NCBI GenBank assembly: GCA_021234155.1
Contig: JAJEKV010000016.1
Coordinates: forward strand, 1,302,001 to 1,366,000
Reading direction: 5' to 3'
Origin: Isoetes taiwanensis
Lineage: Eukaryota; Streptophyta; Lycopodiopsida; Isoetales; Isoetaceae
DNA: 64,000 nt
The notes under the pieces were generated by a model. That model had not been told where the DNA came from. It made no database searches and worked only from the letters and a program-made list of their open reading frames with translations. Shown here one piece after another: positions 1 to 10,373 of this stretch; the first letter of the stretch is position 1, and each line of letters starts with the position of its first letter. The position numbers were made by a program, and so were the translations under genes.

Positions 1-228
1 TTGCCTTTGACTTGTTCTCTTTGTTTGTTTCTTGTTCTATTTTCGTTAGTGACACCACTCTAATTTCTACAGGTACAAAACAAATATAAACTACCATGGC
101 GGCGGGCCGAGGTTGCTGAGTAAGGTTGAATACCTCCATGTTGCTTCTTCGGAGTTTCGATGGAAAACGCACCATGGAGCATTTTAACTGGCTAAACATG
201 CCGAATTTTTCTAATGTGTTGGAATTTC

Positions 229-741
229 CAGTTTGTGCTTCAAAAGCTACAGGACCCTAGTGCACAAGGTAGAATTGTTAATCACTACCGAAGCCTCAAA
301 GCTAATCAACCATCTCCTAGACATGTTTTCCGCCCGTGAGATTGGGTGCTTGATGCCTTCTCGGCTCTGGTACAACAATAGCTTGTGCACTTAGGAAGGG
401 CCGGAATTGTGTAGCAAAGGACATTGATAAAGAAGTCGCGTGCAATTCATCAAGATGAGGTGGCAGCCTTGCCTACCCTACGGATGAGCACCAAGAGTTA
501 GGGGCCAAATCCTCATCCGATTTTGCCAAGTGACCTCTTCCTCGAGATCTGACCTCCATTCACTAGCTCTTTAGAGGATGAAGCTACTTTTGCAGAGCTG
601 AAAGAAGTGGCACTAGCTACCATTCCTGAAGACACTGCAGAAGTAGACAAGGGTAAGGCACAAGAAAAGGATCAGACTGTAGAATCTGGCACAGCAGAAA
701 CAAGCAAAAAGCATGATGAAGACTTCGATTTGGACCTTTAG
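229..741 (+). pseudogene. Decayed protein-coding gene, C-terminal part
   Basis: One reading frame runs for about 170 codons and ends with a charged tail (…KKHDEDFDLDL, then TAG at 739-741). It contains five in-frame stops, all TGA or TAG, in the first two thirds. The last 55 codons are open and rich in Glu, Lys and Thr. This is the pattern of an old coding sequence accumulating point mutations. The family is not recognised. A pyrimidine-rich stretch ending in ttctacag near 65-72 could be an old splice acceptor. No intact neighbour on this strand helps with its role. Confidence 0.4.
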
Positions 742-1037
742 TCTGTCTTTTCCAAAAAACATTAATACTGACCACCATGTGATGTTACAAATTGTATCAT
801 TGAAACACTCTTCATTATCTAATAATTATTTTATTCACTACATTCTGGTGTTTTCAAGATAGTACTTTTTGAGAATACAAAAGCATGTCTAAATTCTTCC
901 ATTTTCAAGTGTTGGTTTTGGCAAAATCCAAGTTCTTTTACACTAGGGGGCCAAAAAGGAGGTAAAAAAAGATTAAGCCTATTGGAATTCCCAATTAGAA
1001 GGAAAAAAGTGTCATTTTCTAGATCAGGCTGTTTTTT
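742..1037. other. Intergenic, no gene seen
   Basis: AT-rich sequence between the convergent pseudogene and the DUF8039-like gene. I see no open frame of note, no repeat and no RNA gene. Confidence 0.5.
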
Positions 1038-1613
1038 TCAAGGGAATCTTTGAAACGGGAGTGCTGCAACACTCCCGTTTAATTTGCAATCGTGTTTCTC
1101 ATTAACCAGCAGAGATAATGTGTTTATTGTTGGCGACAAAGAAGCCATCAACCTGGGCCACACGACGAAGGAATGGAGTGCCTCAAGCAAGTTGTTAGCT
1201 CCCATCGAAGGAACAGGCAACTGCGTGTCTGGTGCAACTACTACATCGACGTTAACGACGATGCAATCATCAGGCACAGGAACTCCATGACAGTCAGCTG
1301 CCTGCACAAAAGTTCCTTCTCCGACTAAATGGCCAGCAGAGAACAGGTAAACACGCCTTGGCTCGGAAGGTATGTCTCTAAAAATCTCCTCTGCCCCATT
1401 GGCAACATTCTGAACTACAGCGTCCAGACCTGCTTGATTGATGTTTTCTGGCTCGGAAGACTGATCTCTGTTCTGGTTGTTAGAAGCACTAACATAGTTA
1501 GTGGCGCTGCCCTCGCTGTCATGCCCATCATGTGTGCACCCAGACAGCACCTTCTCTTCTGTTATTTGATTGCTGGGATTGTTAGATCTGGCATTACCGC
1601 TATTCTGTGCCAT
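1038..1613 (-). CDS. DUF8039-like protein (CACTA-associated domain)
   Basis: The ATG at 1613 gives about 191 residues; the frame is open further upstream, but that extension looks like leader. The first half is polar (Asn, Ser, Gln, Glu). The second half carries the motif GVPVPDDCIVVNVDVVV, then PVPSMGANNLLEALHSFVVW. From memory, the layout 'chGVPhPxxxhxVxVDVV…PhP…ähxSFhxWP' is that of DUF8039, which sits beside CACTA transposases in grasses. Function is unknown. The C-terminal 14 residues are read through a hairpin at 1053-1080, so the end may be an acquired terminus. Palindromes at 1731-1863 lie just upstream. Confidence is moderate for a real gene, lower for the domain name. Confidence 0.55.
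   Translation of the reverse strand: MAQNSGNARSNNPSNQITEEKVLSGCTHDGHDSEGSATNYVSASNNQNRDQSSEPENINQAGLDAVVQNVANGAEEIFRDIPSEPRRVYLFSAGHLVGEGTFVQAADCHGVPVPDDCIVVNVDVVVAPDTQLPVPSMGANNLLEALHSFVVWPRLMASLSPTINTLSLLVNEKHDCKLNGSVAALPFQRFP
1053..1080. repeat. Perfect 11-bp stem hairpin at gene end
   Basis: AAACGGGAGTG at 1053-1063 pairs perfectly with CACTCCCGTTT at 1070-1080 across a 6-base loop. It overlaps the last codons of the minus-strand DUF8039-like frame. It could be a transposon terminus or an RNA structure; no bacterial-type terminator is implied. Confidence 0.6.
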
Positions 1614-1730
1614 TGTCTCTGAACTGTAATGCAACAAATGAGTGGACAAGATTGATAAATATGCAATGTAATGTCTTAGAACAAATATCAAAAGCAGACA
1701 ACATCGATAACAAAGATAATTATATAAAGA

Positions 1731-1863
1731 GTACCGTTGCTACCGTGCGAACACGACAAAGGATAGCCACGGAAACCAAATGTTTTCGCACCGTGGCCAC
1801 GGTGCAAATAGCAGTTAGTTGTAAGCACAGACAACACTGTTTTCGCACCGTGGCCACGGTGCG
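1731..1863. promoter_or_regulatory. Array of three 20-bp palindromes upstream of DUF8039-like gene
   Basis: The core is CGCACCGTGGCCACGGTGCG, its own reverse complement. Copies: 1731-1751 (degenerate), 1787-1806 (last base changed) and 1844-1863 (perfect). Start-to-start spacing is 56-57 bp. The nearest copy is about 118 bp upstream of the ATG at 1613. The same motif with the same spacing sits upstream of the next gene (3568-3769). A binding site for a dimeric protein, or CACTA-style subterminal repeats, are the two readings I favour. Confidence 0.65.
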
Positions 1864-2164
1864 AGTAAAATAGAAGCATAAAACAAATCAAAATGAAACT
1901 GAAGTTTATGTTCGATATAACAAGAATAGAGATTTAAAACAAGTCTTTGCATTAATTAACAATGGTTACAACTTCATTTTCTTAGAAACATGTAAGTCAT
2001 CGGACACTTCGACTTCTTCCAATTCGGACTCCTGCAGACTAGCATCCAACAGGTACATAAGGCGACGAATCTGGGGCTCCCTCTCTTCCCAAGTCAGTCA
2101 AATTATAGCCTTATCCACGCCGGACAAGGCCAATGCAGCTCTACTGGCAGCCATAGAATACATA

Positions 2165-3452
2165 CTAAAGCCACCAAAAATATGCGTGGCGATATGCGGG
2201 GATGTGATTACCAATCAACGAGAGGGCCTCGAGTTTCAAAACCTCTTCTGATCCATATGGGCTGTACTTAGAATGGAACACAACGATCTCTCCCTTATAA
2301 AGGTAGCCTATATAGTGGGCGATACTTGCATCTCTGCCAAGGGTAACTCTGTCATGTCTGGCGCAAAAATTGTCCACAAAAATCTCCTGCACAATAAACA
2401 ATCGTTCTTAGGCACTTAACAAAATAAGCAAACTTATGGTAGCTTATCTCCACTTCATCAGAATCAATAACCCCTTTGGTAGAAATGTTGATGGACAACC
2501 TGGAAGCGCTTGATTCGCCCTTTGATACTTGTTTTGCACTATCTTTTTTAGCTTCTGATGAACTCGCCTCGAACTTTACTTCTGAGACTTCCTTCAAGCC
2601 CATTTCTGCCATCTCCAGAACTCTATCAAAAGCATTCTCAGGAGCTATTGAAGTTCCATCATAGGTTAAGAGATCATGCAGCTCCCTAGGCACTTCCGGC
2701 TCGAAGTCAATGAAGTCACCTAGACCAACAACGAAAGCATAGATTTGTCTAAGGACCTCATCTTCCCTCAAACCAGTAATGTAAGATATATCGTGGAGAA
2801 GAAGATAGTCATTCCCTCCTATGTTAACTGGCAAGGCTTCCGTGACACCCCATCTATCAAGATTCTCTTCATGCTCGTCTACGTCTTCATCCTCGTCCTC
2901 GTCGAGCTTTTCCACCAGTTCCTGCTCTTTCTCTGCATCAAATACCTCCTCTACAGGTGACTGAGGTTCTGCAGTAGCCTTCACCTGTGGTTCTTCCCTA
3001 TCTGTTGGTGGAACCGTATATATCATGTAAGTAGCAAACATGATGTCAATTGGATATAAATTATCCTTCCCATCCTTCTCACATAAGTCGGCTGGCAGTC
3101 TCTTGAACGACCTTCGAACCTTATCATGGTCACCTTTGGGAAAAAGCTTCAGAAAGGACTTTAGACTCAATACAATCTTCCCAGTCGAGGGAGAAGGATG
3201 CGCTTCAGTTTCTGTCATGGCCATGAAGCTCTGAATGTACTGACCATACACATCAATGTGTTTGTTAGCCTCAGAGATTATATCTACCGTTAGGCAGAAG
3301 TTATTGTAGACTACAGTGGCGTCTACCGGGTTTTCAGGCTGTTGAGCAAACTCATCTGGGTGTGACAGCCGATGTTCTGCTTCCTTCCTGACGATCTGGT
3401 CATACCATGCCTGGAACTGTTCCCAAGCTTTCTCTGACCTGCCGTTTGACAT
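2165..3452 (-). CDS. Unknown acidic protein, about 417 aa, putative 34-bp intron
   Basis: The ATG at 3452 opens a frame of 344 codons to 2421. A GT-AG segment of 34 bp (2387-2420) then lies in phase between this and a 74-codon frame ending at 2165. Removing it gives about 417 residues; leaving it in breaks the frame after 366. Residues 170-200 are Asp/Glu-rich, residues 290-320 Ser/Lys-rich. I recognise no domain. A 34-bp intron would be extremely short for a plant, so a small indel is the alternative. Palindromes at 3568-3769 precede the start. Same strand as the DUF8039-like gene, with similar promoter layout, suggesting shared origin or regulation. Confidence 0.55.
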
Positions 3453-3567
3453 TGCGGAATTGTAGCGCCTCCTTTAGTGCAATAAAAAACCTGATCGCCT
3501 AATTGTAAGTGCCTGCGAGCTCACGGCACGAAACTGAAATGTCTAAGTGTCCTGATGAGGAATATGT

Positions 3568-3769
3568 CGCACCGTGGCCACGGTGCGAAACAAATATAAA
3601 CGCCAAAGACAACAATACGTTCTTCGCACCGTGGCTACGGTGCGATATTTTGCCGAAAAGAAGACCAAAATTAAGTTAACTACAAAACATACTACACCGT
3701 GGCCACGGTGCGAAACTACACAACACGACTAAACAAACTCCACATGTTTCGCACGGTGGGCACGGTGCT
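3568..3769. promoter_or_regulatory. Array of four 20-bp palindromes upstream of the 417-aa gene
   Basis: Copies of CGCACCGTGGCCACGGTGCG at 3568-3587 (perfect), 3625-3644 (one change), 3693-3712 (two changes at the outer left) and 3750-3769 (three changes). Spacing is 57, 68 and 57 bp. The first copy lies about 116 bp upstream of the ATG at 3452, matching the 118-bp distance at the other array. Confidence 0.65.
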
Positions 3770-3806
3770 GACTTTGCAAAAGGATATAAGTTATTGGCAA
3801 ACAACA

Positions 3807-3823
3807 CTGGGATTTGAACCCAG
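3807..3823 (-). other. tRNA T-arm-like sequence (B box), SINE remnant?
   Basis: On the minus strand this reads CTGGGTTCAAATCCCAG, a stem of five with a consensus polymerase III B box. No A box or acceptor stem fits around it, so it is not a tRNA gene. It may be the relic of a tRNA-derived SINE. Confidence 0.35.
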
Positions 3824-3846
3824 TAACACCATTGTTATTTATTTGT

Positions 3847-5033
3847 TTAACTGTTTTCACTTAAAGAAAGTACAACAGGAGGCATACAGAGCTTTGTTGT
3901 ATACAACTCTTCCCTACGTTTTCTTACCTTGACACCATCTACCAAAAAATGGAAGACGTTTAAGTCACATTCTGATTCCAAAATAATTCTTACATTAAAT
4001 AAGGTTTTAAACAATTGACCACTTTTAAAGATAGCAAGGTCAATGACCGCAGAATGGGTACCATCAGCATCGTCTTGTTCCACTGGAACCCACGTCATCT
4101 GCTCCCATCTGGAACCCACGTCCATCTGCTCCAGGTAATGTAAACTATTTGCTTTCGAATACAATACCTGATTCAAACACTTTCTTTATTTATCCTGCAA
4201 TGTACCTTCTCAACTCTTTCAAACAAATGGGATGACCATTCATCACATAAAATGTCATCCAGAAACAACTGACAATCACTTATAGTAAACATTTTTGAAG
4301 TCTTCTTGACATTCTCGACATTCTTAAACAACGCAATAAACATATCGATGGGTACATTTACTTTCACGTGTCCACAGACTCCACCTTTCTCCTTCAAAAG
4401 TAATCGAAAATTTCTCGCGTGACAATTTCAGCTTGGTAAGAAACAGAGAACTGGAATCCATTGGGTAGGAAGGAACTTTTGTGATAATGGGGGCAATGGT
4501 AAGTCCACAATTTTGCCTTTCGAGGATAATACTCATATTTTAAGAACCAAATCCCCCTTTCCCTTGGCCTGCACTTCGTTTTGACCTTCAAAAGCAAGGA
4601 TCCAATATCATAATAGAAAGCGGAAGATGCTTGTGATAGAACTTCGATGGTTCCGAGTCCAAAGACATCGGAAATACTGAGCCACGAGATACCGAAACCC
4701 AATTAGTTGATTTCTTCAAAATATAATGAATGACGGATTAGCACAGATATAATGGAACTCACAATTAGCACGAAGCTCAGGGAAATTACGTCGAGATCTT
4801 ATCTTTTCTTTTCTCATGTCTGACGGTGTGTATAGGTGTCTGACCTTGATATATACTTCCCCTCTCACCTCGAACCCGACAACAATAGCCTTCCAATGGC
4901 ATGAAATAACATTTCTCCTGCCTTTGATCACCCGGTGAGGACCTCTGAGTGGCGGTCGGATTGTAATGAAGCTTCCAAGAAATATATTGAAGTAGCCGAA
5001 ATCGTTCTCAGCTGTGACAGAGGTAATCGCCAT
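3847..5033 (-). pseudogene. Possible multi-exon gene with BAH-like segment, fragmentary
   Basis: Minus-strand frames follow each other without long gaps: 5033-4716 (start MAITSVTAENDFGYF), 4702-4394, 4397-4173 and 4176-3847. The first includes VRGEVYIKVRHLYTPSDM, which resembles the core of BAH (bromo-adjacent homology) domains. The next begins with DVFGLGTIEVLS, also BAH-like. I could not build an exon chain with consistent phases, so this may be a decayed gene or one with unrecognised introns. A chromatin-reader role would be inference from a weak match only. Confidence 0.3.
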
Positions 5034-5848
5034 CTGAAATGAACCGGCAAATTAATTAGATCAAACAGTTTGAATCAGATGAGCTCGCTGAACTAGAAGA
5101 ATTGAAAGCATTAGCAAACTTGGATAGAGAGGCGCGAAAAGACGGGCCGTTGAGGAAAGGGGGGAGGGGGGTACTTATAGACACCCCAACATTTGGTGTA
5201 ATTGGTAGGGAATAATTTGTAATTATTGCTTCCCGCCCACCGCACCTCCGTAAGGTGTAGGTAAAGATAATGCCGAACACGTACCTTTGACGACACACGG
5301 CATGGGAAGGCGGGGCATGGATGAAGAAAAGCACGTACCCCCTCCCCACATTCTCATTGGGCCGCGATTTCCATCTTGGCATCGAGGTTGGGACAATAAG
5401 TGATAACAAAAAAACTCTAATGTATAAGTTGTTCCTGAGCTGAAGTACTTTGACTTTCACGTTATTCTAGATCAAGAGCACTGTGGAGCTATTCGTCAGC
5501 CATAGCATGGCATAAAAGATATCTTCATCAATGACATACATGAAGCGTTGGAGTTGATAGAAGGATTTTAGGAAGATCAGTTATGTCTTGTGGATGATGA
5601 CCCCGTCAAGTGTTGTTTGAATGTACAGAACATCATAAATCCTCCATCATGGCACCCAAGGGATGAAGATGAAGAGCATTGGGTGTCAGCTAAGACACTC
5701 GAGATGTTTAGCCCCAAAGTGCGTGCTTTCTTAAGCAGCAGGCCAAATTTGCAAGGAAATGCATACGCTCCATATGTTGATCTAGTTGTAAAAAATTATT
5801 GTCAATAGTTATACACTCATATTTGAGCTAATATTGTACATGTACAAG
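5034..5848. other. Intergenic with short unassigned frames
   Basis: There is a plus-strand frame of 72 codons at 5590-5808 (contains HWVSAKTLEMFSPKVRAFL) and a minus frame at 5056-5460. Neither is recognisable. The 5590 frame could be a fragment of a larger old gene, as it opens directly out of non-coding sequence. Confidence 0.3.
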
Positions 5849-6960
5849 ATGTAGCAAGATAACAGGGGGTTTCAGGAAAATTTAATATGGATGTAAAATA
5901 GATGACAATTCTTGAAACCATAGACCACTAGTTATAAAACAAACAAAGATTAAACATAAAAAATAATTACATTAGCTCGCTAGTTATACTGGTCAAATTA
6001 GTCTTACTAAGATGTTGAGTTATTTTGGTAGAGGTTCAAGCCCCCGTAATTCATATTCTAAAACTTTAGGCGAAGCCGTATAGAGGCTCGATATTCATTA
6101 AAACCTTAAGCGAACTCGTATTTCATATTTCAAAATCCCTAAAATAATTGAATGGGTTGTTATAAAAAAAATAAAGATTAAAGATAAAAAATAATTACGT
6201 TAGCTTACTAGTTATACTGGTTAAAGTATTTTATTAAGACATTGTGTTATTTTGGTAGAGATTCCCCTGTTATTTTGCTGCATATTCTAAGAGTGTACTC
6301 TGGACTACCACAGTCGTCAAATTCATCGATCCTACGATCCAGATCGTATGTTGGGGCCCCTGTGCACCTCTCGTTTCGCTTATTGTCATTTATGATTGGA
6401 GGCGCCTATGATTTTGAAATATGAAATACGATTTCGCCTAATATTTTAAAGGAATATCGAACCTCTATACGGCTTTTAATATGAAATACGGGGGCTTAAA
6501 CCTCTACCAAAATAACTCAATGTCATAATAAGACTACTTTGACCAATATACCAAGTGAGCTAATATTATTATTTTTTATCTTGAATCTATGTTTTTTTTT
6601 TTTTATAATAACCCATTCAATTGTTTGAGGGATATATGGTTTATGGTTTTAGGAATTGTTATTTTTACATCCATATCAAATCCCCCTGGAACCCCCTGTT
6701 ATTTTGCTGCATATTCATATTCTAAAACCTTAGGCGAAGCCGTATAGAAGCTTGATATTCATCAAAACCTTAGGCGAACTCGTATTTCATATTCCAAAAT
6801 CATAGGTGCCCCCAATCAGCGAAACCAGAGGTGCCCCCAATCATAGGCGACTATAAGCGAAACCAGAGGTGCCCAAAGACTCCAACATACGGTCTGGACC
6901 GTAGGATCGACAAATCTGACGACTGTGGTAGTCCAAGGTGAACCTCGTCTAAAATATGTA
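5849..6960. repeat. Foldback element with nested inverted repeats
   Basis: The left arm, about 5849-6180, reappears inverted at about 6440-6720. Both outer ends read gNagcaaNataacaggggg. A second inverted pair joins about 6280-6500 to about 6715-6955; both contain ggactaccacagtcgtca and gatcctacg blocks. The end motif ccccctgttatNNtgctNcat also recurs at 6268-6285 and at 49,257-49,275, so the family is dispersed. No coding capacity is seen. It is best read as a non-autonomous foldback/MITE-type element, possibly two insertions. Confidence 0.6.
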
Positions 6961-7259
6961 GAAAGGTTACGTTATCTTGTATTACTATAAAAGATGTTTT
7001 TTTATGGAACACTAATAGCCTTTTCCTTATTTCTTGTCTACACTCTCTTTTTTCCCATGATTTTATTGTCCATGCTTTTTACTAGACATAAAAAATGTGC
7101 AATGAACCCACCAATTTAAAGCCAAAAAAATCACAAGTCATAAATTCTAACTCAAAACGTAGGTGAGAATCCAGAGTTGAAAAAAAATGAATACTTGAAT
7201 AATTTCAAAATAATGGAATCGTAGTTATACGGCTAAATCAAAGATCATTATGGGCTTGA

Positions 7260-7975
7260 GTATGACTTAAGAGCTTCAGGCTACCAGGAAAATAACACTG
7301 AACAGTGGAATATGTGTTTCATAGCAAGGGCTAATTGGATAGCAATGAAAAATCTTGTCCATTTTGTTCTAGAGGTTATTCTTGACTCGCGAGTTGAGAA
7401 AGCTATTGCTTGTGCAAATGATGAAATGAATGCCCTACCAGCTATTTCAGTTTTGCAACTCCTTTGTTCATTATTCTTGGCTAATGCCATCTTAATTGTT
7501 AATTATGCAATTCCTCTCTTCTAGGTGGCAAGGAACCCGATACATCTCCCACTCAAGCCATATGGTTGCCAGGGCTTTAGCGGGCTTTGAGATAAGCTTG
7601 CTTGTGATCGCAGGTCCTACAGAAACTCAAAGATGAGGACGAAAGGAAGAAGATTTTCCAGCTTCGGAGTGCGAAAGGAGCCTTCGAGTGTTACATGAGA
7701 CCCATCGAGTTGGAGAACAAGCATTTTGGCCAGCGATTGAAGAAAGAATGCAGGAGAAAGCTGAGAAAATCAGCTGGACGGGTCAACCAGTGGCTCAGGA
7801 GGCACCTTCTCATGGGGCTTTCCACGTTCTTCAAGTTGCTTCCAAATCTTGGAAAAGTCGGAAGATGCTCGCTCGGTTGTTCCTATTAGGTGGAATGTAT
7901 ATGACAAGGATGTTACCATTGTGACAGCATGTCCGCCATGGTCTCTTTGTATGCATTGTAACCATCTCATTTATG
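7260..7975 (+). CDS. Possible terminal exons of an unknown gene
   Basis: A basic frame ends at a stop at 7889 and includes FGQRLKKECRRKLRKSAG and LLMGLSTFFKLLPNLGKV. Upstream, ag-gt-like junctions near 7524 and 7620 could delimit exons, but none gives a certain chain. An AATAAA-like signal (gaataaaa) at about 7975 would suit a 3' end. A second frame (7688-7924) overlaps it, so the true frame is uncertain. Function unknown. Confidence 0.25.
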
Positions 7976-9648
7976 AATAAAAAGTTCTTTCAAATACTAT
8001 CATTATGTTTTGAATGTATAAGCAGTTTCCTTGGTTTTTATTGTGCTTTGTGTATTCTCGACTGACCATCCGAAGAAAAAGTGTTAAAATATATTCTTGG
8101 AGGAACAAACCTCACATGGAAAAACTAGTCTGCGCAACAAATGAATAGGCCAAAAAAGATTTGCAAGTCCTTTTTGTGTAAACTAAGAGGATAAAAAAAG
8201 GGGGAGGGAATCGCATGAGACCCACTTTAATTAAATGCGACTTTAATTCTTGAAGGCACGTTACTTTGAAATATGCCAAGATGTGTGCACCATACTTCAA
8301 ATTTGTCCCGCATTTGCAAATACTAGAGCAATATATGTTGATTTGCTTACATCTAATCAATCACCACATGTGCTTTTGCAGATGCATGTAATGGGGCTAA
8401 CATCTTATATCATGGAGGTTCTTGACCAATGGGCCCATTTATACCGACCTCCAACTCTATACACATTCCTCATTAAGCTTATTACTATCAAGTTTTTCCT
8501 TTGAAACCGGGGTGAGGGCTTTTTAATCTTGTACAGTGATTGGCTTATTGTGCTATTCTTATATTGAGTCTCCTAGACCATTTGGTCTATATTGACGATT
8601 GTAACCTTTAACAAGCCAAATTTTGGCCCACCAAAAATATATGGACCAGGTTGGAAATTAATATAAAATTGCACTCCTCCTTTTTTTTTTTTTTTTTTTG
8701 TTCTCCATTTTAATTGTGTTTCAGCACGAATGCGCATCAATATCTTGTGGAACTCTTAATATCTAGGGTCCACATCCATTAATTCCATTTCTTATTTTTC
8801 GTCACACGTTGCTCGTTTGAGTGTAAGACAAATACGATTTTGTCTAGTTCCTCTAAAGATTTATAGCTATTTGCAAAGTGGAAATTTGCACATAAATATG
8901 CAAAACTATATGAAAATGTACCTTGAGAATAATAAGAGCTTTCATGCACATAAATGGTGTTTCAGTACATTTCTGCAAATGCTGAGCATATGATATTTAT
9001 TATGACACATTTAGATTTTGGCTAATATGGTTGCTCAAAAAATTGAAGAAGAGAATCATAGGAAAATTTCTATTGATTTAATATGATCCCACTATATAGC
9101 ATATTTTTCATTTCATTAAGATGATGGTACTTGTACATAACAAGCCATTTACATAATTTGATAGGGATCTATAGCATTCATTTCTTGTTTTATGTAGGGA
9201 TATGCTACAAAATCAACAAAATTAATTTGACAAAAGTTCCACATAAGCATTTGCTAGAAGGCAAAGAACCTTACACATGATAAGAAATAATTATAACAAA
9301 ATTGTTGGTTAAACACATGTACCTGAGGTAGGTGGAGTGAGCATCGTAAATATCAGGTGTGGGTGTGATGTCGTTGTTAAAGCCATGAAATTATTTGTGG
9401 AATATCTGCACGATGTCGTATTAAAACCACTTGGGAATATAATCAATGTGAGTAGCTATAACATGACCATATAGCGTTTATAGTGGAGGAGGTTACCATA
9501 TGTGGTTAGGGATGATTTACATGTATCGTCGCCTCTGATGGTGCCCTGTTTTGCCATGTGCAAAAGAACAAAATTCTATGACGGTCCTCGAAAATTTGGC
9601 TTGCCATCATGACATCTTGCCTCTTGACAATGCATGCGAAGTACCCCT
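7976..9648. other. Intergenic, no gene seen
   Basis: AT-rich with a T tract at about 8680-8699 and a short palindrome GACCATTTGGTC near 8577. Open frames here are short and unconvincing. Confidence 0.45.
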
Positions 9649-9748
9649 TAGGCTGGGTTCACATGCAACCATTGCCGGAGAGGGGCACTGTTTTGCCATG
9701 TGCTATTTGGCGATGGCAGGTGATGGTGCGTGTAAAAGGGTGAGCCTT
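9649..9748. mobile_element. MITE, about 100 bp
   Basis: Imperfect inverted ends: ggctgggttcaca at the left and gggtgagcc at the right, with gccattgcc / ggcgatgg pairing further in. The block gccggagagggg…ctgttttgcc is shared with the element at 11,162-11,266, so the two belong to one family. Confidence 0.45.
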
Positions 9749-9974
9749 TTCACATGACGATGTTGGCATCTTCACTGCATGTGAATTGCCTCCTAGGAGG
9801 TTACCTCACTGTTAAGCCATATGGCATGCCACCCTAGAGGATAGCTTAGCTATGAGGGCCATTGCCAACAGGCCATGCCAAGACTTGCACTAAGCAATGT
9901 TAATGCATACTTAGGGTTTGGGTGTGTTTGCAACTTGTGAAATGGCAAACTATAGTTCATAGTTTATGACCATC

Positions 9975-10170
9975 TTTAATTACGTACTAGGTAATTGCCA
10001 TGAGGAGGAACATTCCGCCGTGTAAAGGGCTTCGACGCCCTTGCCAACCGAGGTAGTGCACGAGTGAGCCGTGTGTGCGCCGCCGAGTTTGGCAGCGTTG
10101 CCGTGCCGTTTACAGGCAGAATGCCCAACTCATGGCAATTACAGGACGTAATAACCATTTGCTAAAATTA
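9975..10170. repeat. Small foldback repeat
   Basis: The left half, from about 9985 (gtaattgccatgagg), returns inverted around 10,140 (catggcaattac), with several matching blocks between (cattcNgcc, gtaaa, gccaa). It is a hairpin-forming non-coding element of the MITE class. Confidence 0.4.
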
Positions 10171-10203
10171 CGTCTAGTATTAATTTGCCACATGGCATCT
10201 AAG

Positions 10204-10368
10204 AGGCGCCTCACATGTTAATTTTTTAGGTATTCACATGTAGTTCATCTGAGACGGCCGGTTTGACGTCTGAGCCATTCGTCCTCGAACTGTTGGAGCA
10301 GTTTACACCTGAGCGTCTCGAACGGCTTGACGTCCGGCAAAAACTTGCCGGTGACATGTGAGGCGTCC
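10204..10368. mobile_element. 165-bp MITE with 5-bp target site duplication
   Basis: Ends are AGGCGCCTCACATGT (10,204-10,218) and ACATGTGAGGCGTCC (10,354-10,368), inverted with two mismatches. CTAAG flanks both sides (10,199-10,203 and 10,369-10,373). There is no coding capacity. The family is not assigned. Confidence 0.65.
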
Positions 10369-10373
10369 CTAAG

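Noticed and set aside
1731-3769. CRISPR array
   Set aside because: The repeated units are regularly spaced, but they are palindromes with mutated copies in a spliced-gene genome. Two separate clusters flank a gene and there are no cas genes.
3807-3823. tRNA gene on the minus strand
   Set aside because: Only the T-arm/B box fits; there is no acceptor stem, D-arm or anticodon arm at the right distances.
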